Shown: positions 1 to 9,565 of the stretch, one piece after another
Position numbering within the stretch: the stretch's first letter is position 1
Layout: each line of letters begins with the position of its first letter
Assembly: GCA_034401795.1 (NCBI GenBank)
Contig: CM067374.1
Location: 137,482,508 to 137,546,507, forward strand
Origin: Chaetoderma sp. LZ-2023a
Taxonomy: Eukaryota; Mollusca; Caudofoveata; Chaetodermatida; Chaetodermatidae
Direction: 5' to 3'
DNA: 64,000 nucleotides
Position numbers and translations under genes: made by a program
Notes under the pieces: model-generated
What the model saw: the letters and a program-made list of their open reading frames with translations, nothing else
Database searches by the model: none
What the model was told of the DNA's origin: nothing

Positions 1-150
1 GAGTCCCAGACTGCTCCCCAACCCTCCTGAGACGCATCTGTGAAAATAATTGCTTGAGGAGGTGACTTTACCAGAGGAACACCCATCAGCAACAGAGAAC
101 GATCTCTCCAGAAATCTAGATGAGGGATCAAATGTTCTCGACGGGAATCT
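1..150 (-). pseudogene. DIRS RNase H domain fragment
   Basis: Read on the minus strand, in a different frame from the adjoining reverse transcriptase, this stretch encodes a segment with the signature FTDAS followed by GWGAVW. That is the start of the RNase H domain that follows RT in DIRS-type elements. The upstream part reads like the RT-RNase H linker (HLDFWRDRS). The RT frame ends at 128, so a frameshift near 130-150 separates the two domains. The rest of RNase H and any tyrosine recombinase lie outside the window. Seen: the motifs and the frame change. Known: domain order in DIRS elements. Inferred: a single ancestral pol frame. Confidence 0.7.
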
Positions 151-1312
151 GATGGTATATCGAATGGACTGACTGTTTCCACAGGGACATCAAATACATC
201 TGAAATGGCCTCCTCATCAGCGCCGCCCAAGGGATCACCCTCTCTACGCTGACCATCAGACCTATTACTCTTAAAAAGAATCTTGCTCTTACCACTGGAT
301 AAGACGCAATAATTTCCATTGCCACTGCTAACGCCTCTATCCTTGGCTCCGACGGGAAAACTAACCCCCGAGCCAGATCGAAAGCAACTCCTAGATGAGT
401 AAAGATTTGCGATGGAACTAGGCTTGATTTCTCTAGATTTAAAACCCACCCTAGATTGCAAGCCAGACTGCAAACCTCTGGAAGAATTCCTTCGAGAATT
501 GAGGAAGACCTTGCTTTTACCAACCAATCGTCTATATAAACATGAAGATGGATAGAACGACGGTGTAAAATTCCTGCCACGGCTGACACTATGCGGGTAA
601 ACAGGAAGGGAGCCGTGGTCAGGCCGAAGGGCATGGCGCGAAACTGCCACACCCGATCCTTGTAGGCAAACCTCAGGAATTTTCTGAATACCGGATGGAT
701 AAGAACATGGAAGTAAGCGTCCTTTAAATCTATGGAAGATGTCCACATTCCCTGATCCAGACTGGCAATAATCTGGGAAACCGTCTCCATCTTGAATTTT
801 GGGGTGAGAATTTTCTGATTTAACTTCTTCAGATTTATGAGTGGACGCCAGCCTCCTGATTTCTTTGTTACTAAAAAGGTGGTCGAGTAGTAGCCCGGGT
901 CTACTCTCCAACTGGGAACTTCCTCTATAGCCCTTTTTACAATCATGGCTTCCAACTCCTCTTCTAAAGCCCTCAGTTTCTCCAGACTGGTGGGAACTGG
1001 AGTCCAAACTGGGCAAAGGGAGAGAAGAGGAGGATGACGGATCCATGATGGAGCATAACCCCAACGTATCTGGGAAACTAGCCAGGAGTCCTGAATGAGG
1101 GGTTGCCATTTCTCCCAAAACAGAGAAAGGCGCCCTCCTACTGGCACGTTGGGAACCAAGCACTGAACTGCTTGCTCCAAAGGAGGAGGAAGAAGGGAAG
1201 GAATAGGATAGAGAAGAGAGAAATTCGGACCTACCCGGGAACTGTCCAAACCTTCAAACTCTCTTTCCCTGATAACCCCTAAAAGAAAATCGTCCTCTGG
1301 ATCTGGACGCAC
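128..1312 (-). CDS. DIRS-type retrotransposon reverse transcriptase (partial, frame-broken)
   Basis: This 394-codon frame is a reverse transcriptase that would copy the element's RNA into DNA. Visible RT blocks, in order, are a fingers region with KKSGGWRPLINLKKLN (about residues 150-166), DLKDAYFH with the first catalytic Asp (about 195-202), PFGLTTAPF (about 228-236) and YIDDWL with the catalytic Asp pair (about 259-264). The DLKDAYFHV / PFGLTTAPF / YIDD wording is characteristic of the DIRS group rather than LINEs or Gypsy. The first codon of the frame is GTG, so the true start is probably not here. The frame overlaps the preceding Arg-rich frame by about 59 nt, shifted by +1, which suggests a fused or frameshifted product, or decay. 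All three catalytic Asp residues are present. The C-terminal end runs out of frame before RNase H. Confidence 0.88.
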   Translation of the reverse strand: MRPDPEDDFLLGVIREREFEGLDSSRVGPNFSLLYPIPSLLPPPLEQAVQCLVPNVPVGGRLSLFWEKWQPLIQDSWLVSQIRWGYAPSWIRHPPLLSLCPVWTPVPTSLEKLRALEEELEAMIVKRAIEEVPSWRVDPGYYSTTFLVTKKSGGWRPLINLKKLNQKILTPKFKMETVSQIIASLDQGMWTSSIDLKDAYFHVLIHPVFRKFLRFAYKDRVWQFRAMPFGLTTAPFLFTRIVSAVAGILHRRSIHLHVYIDDWLVKARSSSILEGILPEVCSLACNLGWVLNLEKSSLVPSQIFTHLGVAFDLARGLVFPSEPRIEALAVAMEIIASYPVVRARFFLRVIGLMVSVERVIPWAALMRRPFQMYLMSLWKQSVHSIYHQIPVENI

Positions 1313-1544
1313 GGCGAGAAGGGGTCTGACCCCTCCTGGCCCAAGACGAAGGGGACTGTCTCCCTACAGACCTTGACTGATGGGATGAAATGGAGTCGAA
1401 CCGATCTTCCTCCGAAGATCGATCCCGCTGATCATAAGAGGACACATTAGAGTTATGAATTACCGTAGAAGGATAAGCTCCAAACTGATCAGGTTTGAGA
1501 CTCTTTCTTCTAGGTGAGGAGTTAGGGCTTTTAACCAGAGACAT
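1254..1544 (-). CDS. small Ser/Arg-rich frame between gag and RT
   Basis: This 96-codon frame starts with ATG inside the last codons of the upstream gag frame (14-nt overlap, +1 shift) and overlaps the start of the RT frame by about 59 nt. The product is very basic and Ser/Arg-rich, with RSRGRFSFRG near the C-terminus, as expected for a nucleic-acid-binding tail. It may be a real short ORF, the C-terminal tail of Gag reached by frameshift, or the N-terminal lead-in to pol. The tight +1/+1 overlaps on both sides resemble programmed overlap, but two chance indels would look the same. Confidence 0.5.
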   Translation of the reverse strand: MSLVKSPNSSPRRKSLKPDQFGAYPSTVIHNSNVSSYDQRDRSSEEDRFDSISSHQSRSVGRQSPSSWARRGQTPSRRASRSRGRFSFRGYQGKRV

Positions 1545-3426
1545 CCCTCTTTCCGGAGGATTTGGCCCATGAAACCTGAACTTGAAGCTCCCTGGAGGAC
1601 TTCAAGCGCTCCGATTCCGCCCTAATTAAATTAGGAGCTGACTCTCCAAACAGATCAGTCCCGAAAGGAGACGCAACCACAAGATTCTGTTTCAGTACCT
1701 CGGAAACCCTAACCTCCGCAAGCTTCCTAGACCTACGTTTGGAAGTAATGAATCCTAACGATTTACACACCGAACTAAGAGAACCCCTGGACAAATCTGC
1801 CAAAGAACGAAAGACCGCCAAAGGAACTTGTTCTCCTCGTTCTTCCGCCTTAAGAACAGCCTCTGACAGCAGAGCAAGAAAATTCGCCGACTTAATCTGC
1901 GACCTACACACTGACTCCCACTTAAACAGATCAGAAGAAAAATCCGACTTAGCCGCCTCCTTCAACTGAGATGATAAAACGTCCCAAGTAGGACCAGACA
2001 GAGACTGAGTCGAGGCTACCTTTAAAAAGTCCTCCTTAGGAATCTGAACCGGCGATTCATACTTGGTAACCAGAGAAAATTCCGAACAAACTGAGTCATT
2101 AACGAAGAAGTCTAACATGTCTACCACTAAATTATCAATAGGAAGTACCTGAGGCGAAGATGAAGAAGGATCGCCAGAAGAAAGAGCAGAACCGAAAGAA
2201 GGAGGATCCACCTCGAATTCCTCCTTCAGAGGAAGAGAAAGCGAAGAAGCAATCCATCGGTGAGCCATGGACCAGTCTTCCGAAGAGGCTCTAACTGGGC
2301 AAAACCTCTTCAGATCCCTGGCCCTGACTGACTTCGGAGCAGAATAAATAGAAGACAGAACAGGAGGAGGAGAATAAGAAGAGGCTATAAGAATTGATGA
2401 GTCTCCTGAGACCAAAGAATCACCTAACCTCGACACCACAGGAGAGGAAGGCCTACTGCCCGATTCCTGAAAAGAGGAAGCATGCATAAACCCAGCATCC
2501 CTACTCAATTCCTGACTAGCCGATGATGAAGGACGACCCACTGCCGCAGCCGAAAATCTTGAAATAATAGACAAACGAGCAGACACAAACGAACGATCTA
2601 AAGAAGCATCTCTAACTACTGAAAATAAAGAAAAATCTAACCCTGAATCCACAATTTGAAACTCGAGCTCAGGGGACAGAACCACCGAAACAATCGGATC
2701 AAGATGGTCAAAAGACATAGACGATGCCATCGACGAAGGGGGAGACAAAACTGACTGACCGGAATCAAAACTTTGATCACCCTGATCATGGAAGGAAGAA
2801 GAAGATTGAGGACCATACTGAAGCCTAGTAAAGCCCGGAGGAGGAGGAATGGAAGATTTAAACAGAGGAGAAGAGTTAGTAACATGAGACGAGGAGAAGT
2901 CTTTCGACGAGAGAGAAGAGGAAAGGGATGAAGATCTAGACAAACCCGGATTAACCACCGCATCACGAAAAGAAGAATCCGAATGAGAAACTAACTCAAC
3001 CTCGCTGACCCTTGGAGGTATGAAAGAATCATAACTAGAATCCACCGACTCCTGAGACAACCTTTGCAAATTTACTAGACCAGAATCATTAAAATTCCTA
3101 ACATTCACCAATCTCGCTGATGCTACTGAATTTTGATCATTCGCTAACCCGGAAGCTGACTCCCAACCGGAAACGGAAATTGGAATTCTATCCAGGTCTG
3201 CCCGACCCGGAAGTACCCCTCTGATACCGGAACCGGAAGTACACTGACTAATGTCCACCCCGGACCCGGAAGCGCTTCTACCGGAATTCGAAAAATAAAC
3301 AGAGTCCTCAGACTCCGGATATCCGGGATGGCCGGAAGCGCTCCACGACCCGGAACCGGAAGAAGACAATAGACTTCTAGGATCCGGATGTCCTAAATAA
3401 CCGGAAGACAGACCGGAAGTAGTCAA
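1531..3426 (-). CDS. DIRS Gag-like protein, C-terminal two thirds
   Basis: This long open frame of about 631 codons lies directly upstream of the RT region and is the presumed Gag of the DIRS element. It is extremely Ser-rich. The first 120 codons consist of degenerate Ser-Gly-Ser/Thr-Ser-Gly repeats encoded by TTCCGG-rich DNA. The C-terminal 200 residues look globular (for example PIDNLVVDMLDFFVNDS, then a helical Lys/Glu/Arg region). I see no enzymatic motif. The apparent first codon is TTG, and the frame stays open further upstream to the G run at 3464-3471. It therefore looks like the continuation of the upstream gag frame after a one-base frame change. Gag identity is inferred from position and composition; DIRS Gag proteins are poorly conserved. 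Confidence 0.65.
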   Translation of the reverse strand: MTTSGLSSGYLGHPDPRSLLSSSGSGSWSASGHPGYPESEDSVYFSNSGRSASGSGVDISQCTSGSGIRGVLPGRADLDRIPISVSGWESASGLANDQNSVASARLVNVRNFNDSGLVNLQRLSQESVDSSYDSFIPPRVSEVELVSHSDSSFRDAVVNPGLSRSSSLSSSLSSKDFSSSHVTNSSPLFKSSIPPPPGFTRLQYGPQSSSSFHDQGDQSFDSGQSVLSPPSSMASSMSFDHLDPIVSVVLSPELEFQIVDSGLDFSLFSVVRDASLDRSFVSARLSIISRFSAAAVGRPSSSASQELSRDAGFMHASSFQESGSRPSSPVVSRLGDSLVSGDSSILIASSYSPPPVLSSIYSAPKSVRARDLKRFCPVRASSEDWSMAHRWIASSLSLPLKEEFEVDPPSFGSALSSGDPSSSSPQVLPIDNLVVDMLDFFVNDSVCSEFSLVTKYESPVQIPKEDFLKVASTQSLSGPTWDVLSSQLKEAAKSDFSSDLFKWESVCRSQIKSANFLALLSEAVLKAEERGEQVPLAVFRSLADLSRGSLSSVCKSLGFITSKRRSRKLAEVRVSEVLKQNLVVASPFGTDLFGESAPNLIRAESERLKSSRELQVQVSWAKSSGKRDVSG

Positions 3427-3620
3427 AACGGAAGAGGTAACCGGATCTTGCCGACCTGGATTACCCCCCCCTCCCGGAAGTCCTACCGGAAACGGAAGTC
3501 ACGGAAGCCGGAACCGGATCTAGACGACCCGGATGTCTACCTAACCCGGACTTCCGGCCGGAAAAAGACTGTGAATCGGAAAATTTAAGTAAACCCGGGT
3601 CAAAATGACCCGAGTCCACC
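3140..3620 (-). repeat. CCGGAA-rich internal repeat inside gag
   Basis: On the plus strand this stretch carries more than 20 copies of CCGGA, many extended to ACCGGAAGT. On the coding strand these are TTCCGG units giving Thr/Ser-Ser-Gly repeats. The unit matches the classic ETS-factor core CCGGAAGT, but a coding low-complexity expansion explains it equally well. Confidence 0.7.
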
Positions 3621-4378
3621 CCACCGGAACCGGTACTCGCAAGACTAGTTATCTTAGATATGGGCGCTCTCGATACTACTTTGCCCACCGGAATCACCGT
3701 AAAACTGGCATTCTCATGAGTACTAGCCTCATGGACGCCAGCTTCAACTGACGCCACCACTGCTTGAGGGTTATGCCCATCACCCTCAAGTCTTACGTGG
3801 ATTTTCTGTGGAGCACTCTCCGAGCACACCTTCAAGAGCTTTGGCGCTCTTGTCTTCTGCTTAGGTGATATCACCTGCCTAGAGGTCAGAGGGACCGGCT
3901 TCCCCCATTTGCGGGAACGCCCGCTAGCCTTCGGGCTATCCTCGGAACTCGACGATGTTTCCTGCCTTTTGGCCTCTCTTATCGCAGAAGTTATCCTCTC
4001 ATCAAGCGATTTCGTCAATACCGTGGCGAAGGATTCAAACCTGGCGAAAAGCGCCATCACGGCGTCCGAGTTTCCCGATGAATTTCCCCCCTCCGTTGCT
4101 ACCGATAACGGAATAGAGGGTTTAGCAAAGGACACCGCCTTAGCCTTGCTAGCAACGGAGGAAGGGGAAGGACGACCAGAGGGCAGCGATAGTTTACCCG
4201 ACAAATCCTTAAAAAACATTTTTGCCACCGAAACCGGCCACCCTTTACAAATCCCACACATCGCGGTGGATGTACAGGTCGTACACTTCGCACAAACGTG
4301 CCCTTCGAACTCAATCGCGTGATGCCGATCACACTTCGCCGATGTACATTTGGTTTTATCTGACCCTTTCGCTGACTC
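3461..4378 (-). CDS. DIRS Gag-like protein, N-terminal part with Cys-rich module
   Basis: The first in-frame ATG is at 4261, giving 266 codons (MCGICKGWPVSVAKMFFKD...). The same frame is open upstream to 4378, and that extension encodes a Cys/His cluster: Cys-x4-Cys, then two His, then HVCAKCTTC and finally CGIC (seven Cys in about 30 residues). A zinc-binding module thus spans the annotated ATG. Immediately upstream lies TTTTTCGTTTGTAG, a good 3' splice-site consensus, so the true start may come from an upstream exon. Without splicing, an in-frame TAG at 4379-4381 closes the frame. After the Cys module come a helical segment and a long low-complexity Ser/Lys region. The frame ends in TAA right after a run of eight G. 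Function is unrecognised beyond a structural or nucleic-acid-binding Gag role. Confidence 0.6.
   Translation of the reverse strand, partial: ESAKGSDKTKCTSAKCDRHHAIEFEGHVCAKCTTCTSTAMCGICKGWPVSVAKMFFKDLSGKLSLPSGRPSPSSVASKAKAVSFAKPSIPLSVATEGGNSSGNSDAVMALFARFESFATVLTKSLDERITSAIREAKRQETSSSSEDSPKASGRSRKWGKPVPLTSRQVISPKQKTRAPKLLKVCSESAPQKIHVRLEGDGHNPQAVVASVEAGVHEASTHENASFTVIPVGKVVSRAPISKITSLASTGSGGVDSGHFDPGLLKFSDSQSFSGRKSGLGRHPGRLDPVPASVTSVSGRTSGRGG
3464..3471 (-). other. G8 homopolymer at gag frame break
   Basis: On the minus strand a run of eight G immediately precedes the TAA of the upstream gag frame. The downstream gag frame is open through the same run, offset by one base. A one-base length difference here would merge the two. 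It is either a homopolymer length error, a true mutation or a slippery site. Confidence 0.75.
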
Positions 4379-5136
4379 CTACAAACGAAAAACGTAACAA
4401 TGAAGCATTTCGCTCAAACTCGCTAATAATAGCAAACCTCAACTCAGATCTAACGGCGGGAAATTCAAATTTCCTGACAAGAAACTTTCAAGGAATTCTA
4501 CAATATCCTTATACTGCACTAGAAATAACTTCTTTTACAGGCTCTAGACATTGGACTGGGCATTAATAATGATGATGATATTTTAGGATAGTCATAACCA
4601 TCAAGATACCACGAATAATACGATGTTCACGAAAACCGGTAATATCTCAATTTCGTCTATAATATACTGTACAAACACATTATACTTCTTAGACGTAACT
4701 TAGGGAGGATTGACTTCATATTAGGCATGATTATATCCTTGATATAAAGTAAATAGGTATAGCTTCACAGCGCAAAACACAAAATCTCTTTCAAATATTT
4801 TTTAGCCAACTATTCTGCTTGCAGAATAATTGAAAAGTGAATCTGTTTCCTATTTGGGCTCGAGCGCACATGCGCAAGCGCGCCTAGCGACAAGCGTCAC
4901 TATGAGGTGAGTATAGACTGGTGCCAGTCTATACTAGATGACAGGCTGGAGAGGACAGTCAACCAGTAGCCTGGTTGAGGGTTCATAGGAATGGGATTAG
5001 GCAGGGGGAGGTGGGTATGCGGCATAAAAATCTTATTCTGATAGCAAAATGCAGTTAATTGATTTAGCCAGTAGTGATTGAACGGTAATGGATGTTTTGG
5101 TGGTGTAATAACAACCGGTATACTGCCCAGCCCTAC
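4379..5136. other. upstream sequence of the first DIRS element, no gene seen
   Basis: There is no convincing coding frame. The stretch should contain the 5' region and possibly the inverted terminal repeat of the minus-strand DIRS element, but the partner end lies outside the window, so the boundary cannot be set. It contains the hairpin at 4911-4934 and a GCGCACATGCGCAAGCGCGC segment near 4864. Confidence 0.4.
4911..4934. repeat. perfect 11-bp hairpin
   Basis: GTATAGACTGG and CCAGTCTATAC are perfect inverted copies separated by two bases. The hairpin lies upstream of the DIRS gag. It could be part of an element terminus; no function is assigned. Confidence 0.8.
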
Positions 5137-5187
5137 GGATGGTCGCCATGGCATAAGCTCACTTGGCCATTCTGGCCAGGTGAGCTC
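5137..5187 (+). repeat. R1 family 3' terminal hairpin fragment
   Basis: The segment contains GGCATAAGCTCACTTGGCC and GGCCAGGTGAGCT around a short loop, the same terminal hairpin seen at 39634-39671 and 63192-63229. Only the end is present; the R1 interior is missing here. Confidence 0.75.
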
Positions 5188-5189
5188 AA

Positions 5190-5223
5190 AATAGAATAAT
5201 TGACATCAGTGTGCTAAGGGTTA

Positions 5224-5224
<1 letters not shown>
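5190..5224 (+). repeat. F3-type right end
   Basis: The sequence around TTGACATCAG ... GGGTTAA resembles the right ends of the F3 copies near 25550 and 34600. It abuts the R1 hairpin fragment. Confidence 0.4.

Positions 5225-5226
<2 letters not shown>

Positions 5227-5287
<61 letters not shown>
5227..5287. repeat. (AT)n microsatellite
   Basis: About 30 uninterrupted AT dinucleotides. Confidence 0.98.
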
Positions 5288-5291
<4 letters not shown>

Positions 5292-5639
5292 GACAGTTTT
5301 TTTAATTATTCAATTTTCATTTCAAACTAGTATTAACTTGTCACATAAACTACTATTTTATTCCAGTAGAAATGTGACAGGATTTTCCTAACTACACTGA
5401 TTCTATTTTCCTCTCAGTTATCAGGTAGCATCAGTTACATACACTATGTAGTTTGGATCAATTCTAACATGTTTTCAGATCTAGTTCATTCTTAATAAGT
5501 AGGATCATGAATTAAGTGAGCTAAACGTGTATATTTTGACAATAGTTTGACTGAAAGCTGTTGCTGGCTAAAGCATCATTCATTTTAGGTTAAATTATTA
5601 TGACAATTGGATATAAATTAGTCAAATTAAGAATTAAAT

Positions 5640-6540
5640 TAATTTGCCAATGTAGACATTATTAACCTTTTCACCGAGAAACCGCTGAACAAGTACCTTC
5701 TTTACGATATAAAACTTATTATGGTGACTATTTTAAAAACAATTTGCCTGACTGCCTAAGGCAGATTAATTTGACTGGAAGCTGTTGCCTTGCAGCAAAT
5801 TAATTTCAAAATATTCAAGTCTTCCCATATGGTAGCATTGAAAATGAAATATTATTTTGTTACAGCCAATTTGAGAGAAAGTGAATGTTTCCCACAGCAT
5901 CAATAACCTGCTGTTAAATTTGTGACAAATATTCAAAAGGCTTTATTAAAATCCCCTGAAATTAGGTTTCTTGAAATTCAGATGGAAAGCTCTTGATTGA
6001 GAAGTAGAATCATTCAATTGTCTAACATCCAGGTGTGTTTTGATTATATTTTATTGACAAGAGCCACTGACCATGCAGACCATTTGAATAGAGGGCTGGA
6101 ACATTATGCTGAGATGTGAGATCTCACATAATATTCTACAGCGATAACACAGTTAAAGTTTAACTTCTTTGATCTTGAATCCTGGTATCTACATTTTGTA
6201 CATTACAAGACAACCATATAGACAGTTGTTGAATATTTTGACTGAAAGATGTTGCTACTTTAGGCAGCAGTAGCTTCCAGTCTTATTAGATTCACTATAT
6301 TCAACATATCTCCTTCAATACCTTCATATCATGTTCCTTGCAGAGCTTGTTGTAGATGCATCTGGTCTTTAGAGTACAAAGTGTTAATACAAAGTGTTAG
6401 TAGTTAAAAGTGCTATTAGCAATGCCAACTGCTTCATAGGAGAAGATAGAAAATGACATCATGTTCATTCTGTTTCATTGTTTACAATCACATATCACAT
6501 GTATGAAGCTGGTATGCTTTACTCTTTAATGTCTAAATTT
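5640..6540 (+). repeat. F4 dispersed repeat, copy 1
   Basis: About 0.9 kb is collinear with 24890-25910. Shared landmarks are GAGAAGTAGAATC, CCAGGTGTGTTTTGATTATA, GCAGAGCTTGTTGTA and the stretch around ATGTATGAAGCTGGTATGCT. Inside are small fold-backs of the AGCTGTTGC / GCAGCAA type shared with family F2. There is no coding potential. Confidence 0.75.
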
Positions 6541-6559
6541 GGTCAAAAAAATCCAAATA

Positions 6560-6756
6560 TTCCTGTGTTGAATGCCCACTGGCAGGCCATGATAACTGTT
6601 TTTGAGGATTTACCACTGGAATGGCTGGCTCGGATACCGAGCCAGTCATTCCAGTGGTAAATTTTCAAAAATAGTCTTCGCTGTGCCAGAAAATGTGCAT
6701 GCAAAATGAGCACTGTTTTGAGGCCGGTTATGGCCAGATTCGGCATGAAAGGGTTA
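6560..6756. mobile_element. F1 fold-back element (piggyBac-like MITE), copy a
   Basis: The centre (6608-6662) is an almost perfect palindrome with arms of about 26 bp built on TTTACCACTGGAATG and its complement. Outer arms carry the AATAGTCTTC block typical of the family, and the right end is GAAAGGGTTAA. Other copies end TTAACCCTTT / AAAGGGTTAA, which suggests TTAA target duplication as in piggyBac. The left end is eroded. Confidence 0.7.
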
Positions 6757-7447
6757 AATACAAACACACAAAATTAGCGAATTTAGATACGTGTGTATGG
6801 TGGAAGAAGTAATGGAAAATTGAGGGAAAGAAAGAAAATCATGAGGTACATAAAGAGAAAGAAAGAATTGGATGTCCTAGCTTTAACTGCCATCAGCGTG
6901 ATATTCCAGTCAAATGAGAGCTGTGTGAGTCGATCTATGGATTATCCCCTAAAGATAAAATTTACATCACCAGCACATTGTCATGGAACCTTCATGCATT
7001 GTCCCATGGGGCGAGATCAAAATAGAAAATCTGGCAATTTGTGGTTCATGTGGTTTGGCATTCACTAAGTGGAAGATTTACTGACGCAGTTCGAACCAGG
7101 AACCAAGTTTTGATCTTGGTTCGTTGTTGCCTATCATGATTGATGGTTACTGGTAAAATGTAAATTTCAAGATGGCGGTTCCCACATAAATTTTACAACT
7201 TATTTGAATGATGAAATCGCATCAATATTTTTAGTTTATGCGGTCGTCTGCGATTTACATAGACTGAAATTAAAGTCTAAATCGAAATACGATCAAATTA
7301 ATTGCTAAAGTTAACGCAATTTAGAATGTTTAAAGGTTCAAAACAATTCCACGAAATTGCAATCAGCAAGTTTCGTCAATTTGCATAAATGTTGTTTTGG
7401 CACTTCTGGTTCGTGGTACCTGTTTTCACGAACCTAGCCCCGTAAAG

Positions 7448-9001
7448 CAGGGTTTGTACACCTTTCAGTATTTGAAATTCCATGACTTTTCCATGACTAA
7501 AATGAAGAAATTCCATGACCTCCAAGAATCAATAGCTAGGTCAGACAGTCAAATTTGTTTCAAAATGTTCAACAGCATATAGTGAATCATATGGAATTCA
7601 CTTTATCTAGGGCAAAGGGTCAACATGTGAGAATATCCGGTACATTTTTAATAAAATCTGAGGTTTTCACATAAAAAATTGATGAATAAAAATTCTGAAT
7701 GGAAGTTCTACAGCCTATGATCATACATGTAGTATCCTTTCAGCCTAACATGGTTGAAATCGGTCAAAATGGTAAGAAGCAATATGGCCATTTCTAGTAA
7801 AGATTTTGACCCCAAAAATTGTCTATTAACCCTTTAACTCATATCAGCCAAAGCCGGCTTCTGTCATGCGTGGTCTTGAGAGATGTCCATTTGCAGACCA
7901 AGAGAAGACTATTGTTGAACATTTTTTATAAAATAGTCTTCACTTGGTCTGCAAATTGACATTTTTTCTTTAATTTAAAAATTTTTTGAACAAATTTAAG
8001 GCTTAGAGCCGAGGCTTCTATTTGGACAAGGTGTTCAAGAACAAATTTAAATCCAATCCCTAAAATTGTTACTTAAATATGTTGCGCACTAATAGATAAC
8101 TCGCATGGGAAAATTTGACAAAATATGAGCCAAAAAAGCCTTATACATGTATATAACACGCAATCAGAGTTTAGAAATATTGCAAAACATATTTTTCAGA
8201 CGAACGAAAATTGGTAACTTTACCGCTAGATTCAAAATAATAATAATCCTTTATTGGCTAAATATCTTGTTATTCTTTTAATATTACCAAGTTTATTTCA
8301 TACTTTAACCGTAATAGAACGCATAAAACCATCTTTGAGCAAGAAATACATTCAATATACAGGGGAATAGATCTCCATACACTAGCGAGTCCGAGATATC
8401 ATCGCCATCTAATTATCATAATGTAACCAATTCGGCCGGGACGAAATCGCCCAAATGAACAAAAATCTTGCCACTAAATATACTGCCGAATGCATACGCT
8501 GAGTAGGAAATAGTGAATTTATTGCTCAAATTATTTTTAAAACATTCTCTATTTATTAATTTGGGATATTCGCATTCGCGGCGTTACAAAACCCGTTTTT
8601 ATTTGGGAGGCCTCCTTCCAGTCCAGATATAGTTTCAGTGGAATGTCTCCAATCACAAAAGAGTTTAATATGGCCTACCAACATAAGAAGGGATTTAACC
8701 TCATTTTATTTCTTACGTTGTTTTGGGTCATTTTATTTTGGTTGGACATATGACTTTGATAATTAATGAAATCATGTGATCGCCGCGATAAAGATATGGA
8801 AATGTGTATTTCCGAGCTTTATTTCCCCATTTCACATTTGTATGCCATCAGATTTTATTTTTATTTAGGGAGATTATCATTTTCCATGACTTATCCATGA
8901 CTTTTATCAAATTGACAAATTTCCATGACTTTTCCAGGCCTGGAATTTAGGTTTTCAAATTCCATGACTTTCCAGGATTTCCATGACCCGTGCGAACCCT
9001 G
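7448..9001. mobile_element. hAT-like DNA transposon remnant with TIRs
   Basis: The element begins CAGGGTTTGTAC and ends GTGCGAACCCTG, forming inverted termini, and is flanked on both sides by GTAAAG (7442-7447 and 9002-9007). Repeated CCATGACTTTTCC blocks occur just inside each end. CAGGGTT...AACCCTG termini are typical of hAT elements, although a hAT duplication is normally 8 bp. No transposase frame survives, so it is non-autonomous or decayed. It carries an F1-type insert at 7845-7972. Confidence 0.8.
7845..7972. mobile_element. F1 fold-back element nested in the hAT-like element
   Basis: It begins with CATATCAGCCAAAGCCGGC and has inverted AGAAGACTAT / ATAGTCTTC arms flanked by GCAGACCAAG and its complement. 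It lacks the central CCACTGGAATG hairpin found in other F1 copies. Confidence 0.65.
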
Positions 9002-9007
9002 GTAAAG

Positions 9008-9560
9008 GTATCTTGATTCTAGCCCCTCCCATAGGTTTACTATGGGCTTTCAGTTTGCCACAAAATCTGTTTAAAACTATAAATAAAATTATCTATGTTT
9101 TCAATGTCAACAACGTTTTAATAAGTCCAATACTTCTATGATGCATTTTGCCAGACGAAGAAAGCGTTAAAATTAAATAACAGAAATAAACGTGATTTAC
9201 CACTTTTCGTGAGGGGTAAGAATAAGGATGTGGCCAATGTCAATCTATTAGACGCCACACGAAAGTGAGAGGTAGGTACGAATTGGCAACCCTCTGCGCA
9301 AAAAGAGGAGATGCGCAAACAGTGAAGTATTCTCACTCGACGACTGCAAATCATTCTTCAAGTACTACCTCGGCGGTATAGCATTTGTCACATCTGTTTT
9401 CTGACGTTGCTGAATCAAGGCGGATTGAAAAGCAATCCTATCGCACTGATGCGTCTTACTAGCAAGAATTAAATAATAAAGGTCCTTGTCAATAACTCTC
9501 AATTGCGACCATTTACTGGGTAAGTATGAAATGCGGATGGTCTAAAAGAATACCAGTCAT
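9008..9560. other. no gene recognised
   Basis: I see no convincing coding, RNA or repeat structure here. Confidence 0.4.
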
Positions 9561-9565
9561 TCACG

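Noticed and set aside
4911..4934. Rho-independent terminator
   Set aside because: Strong hairpin without a T tract, in eukaryotic DNA.
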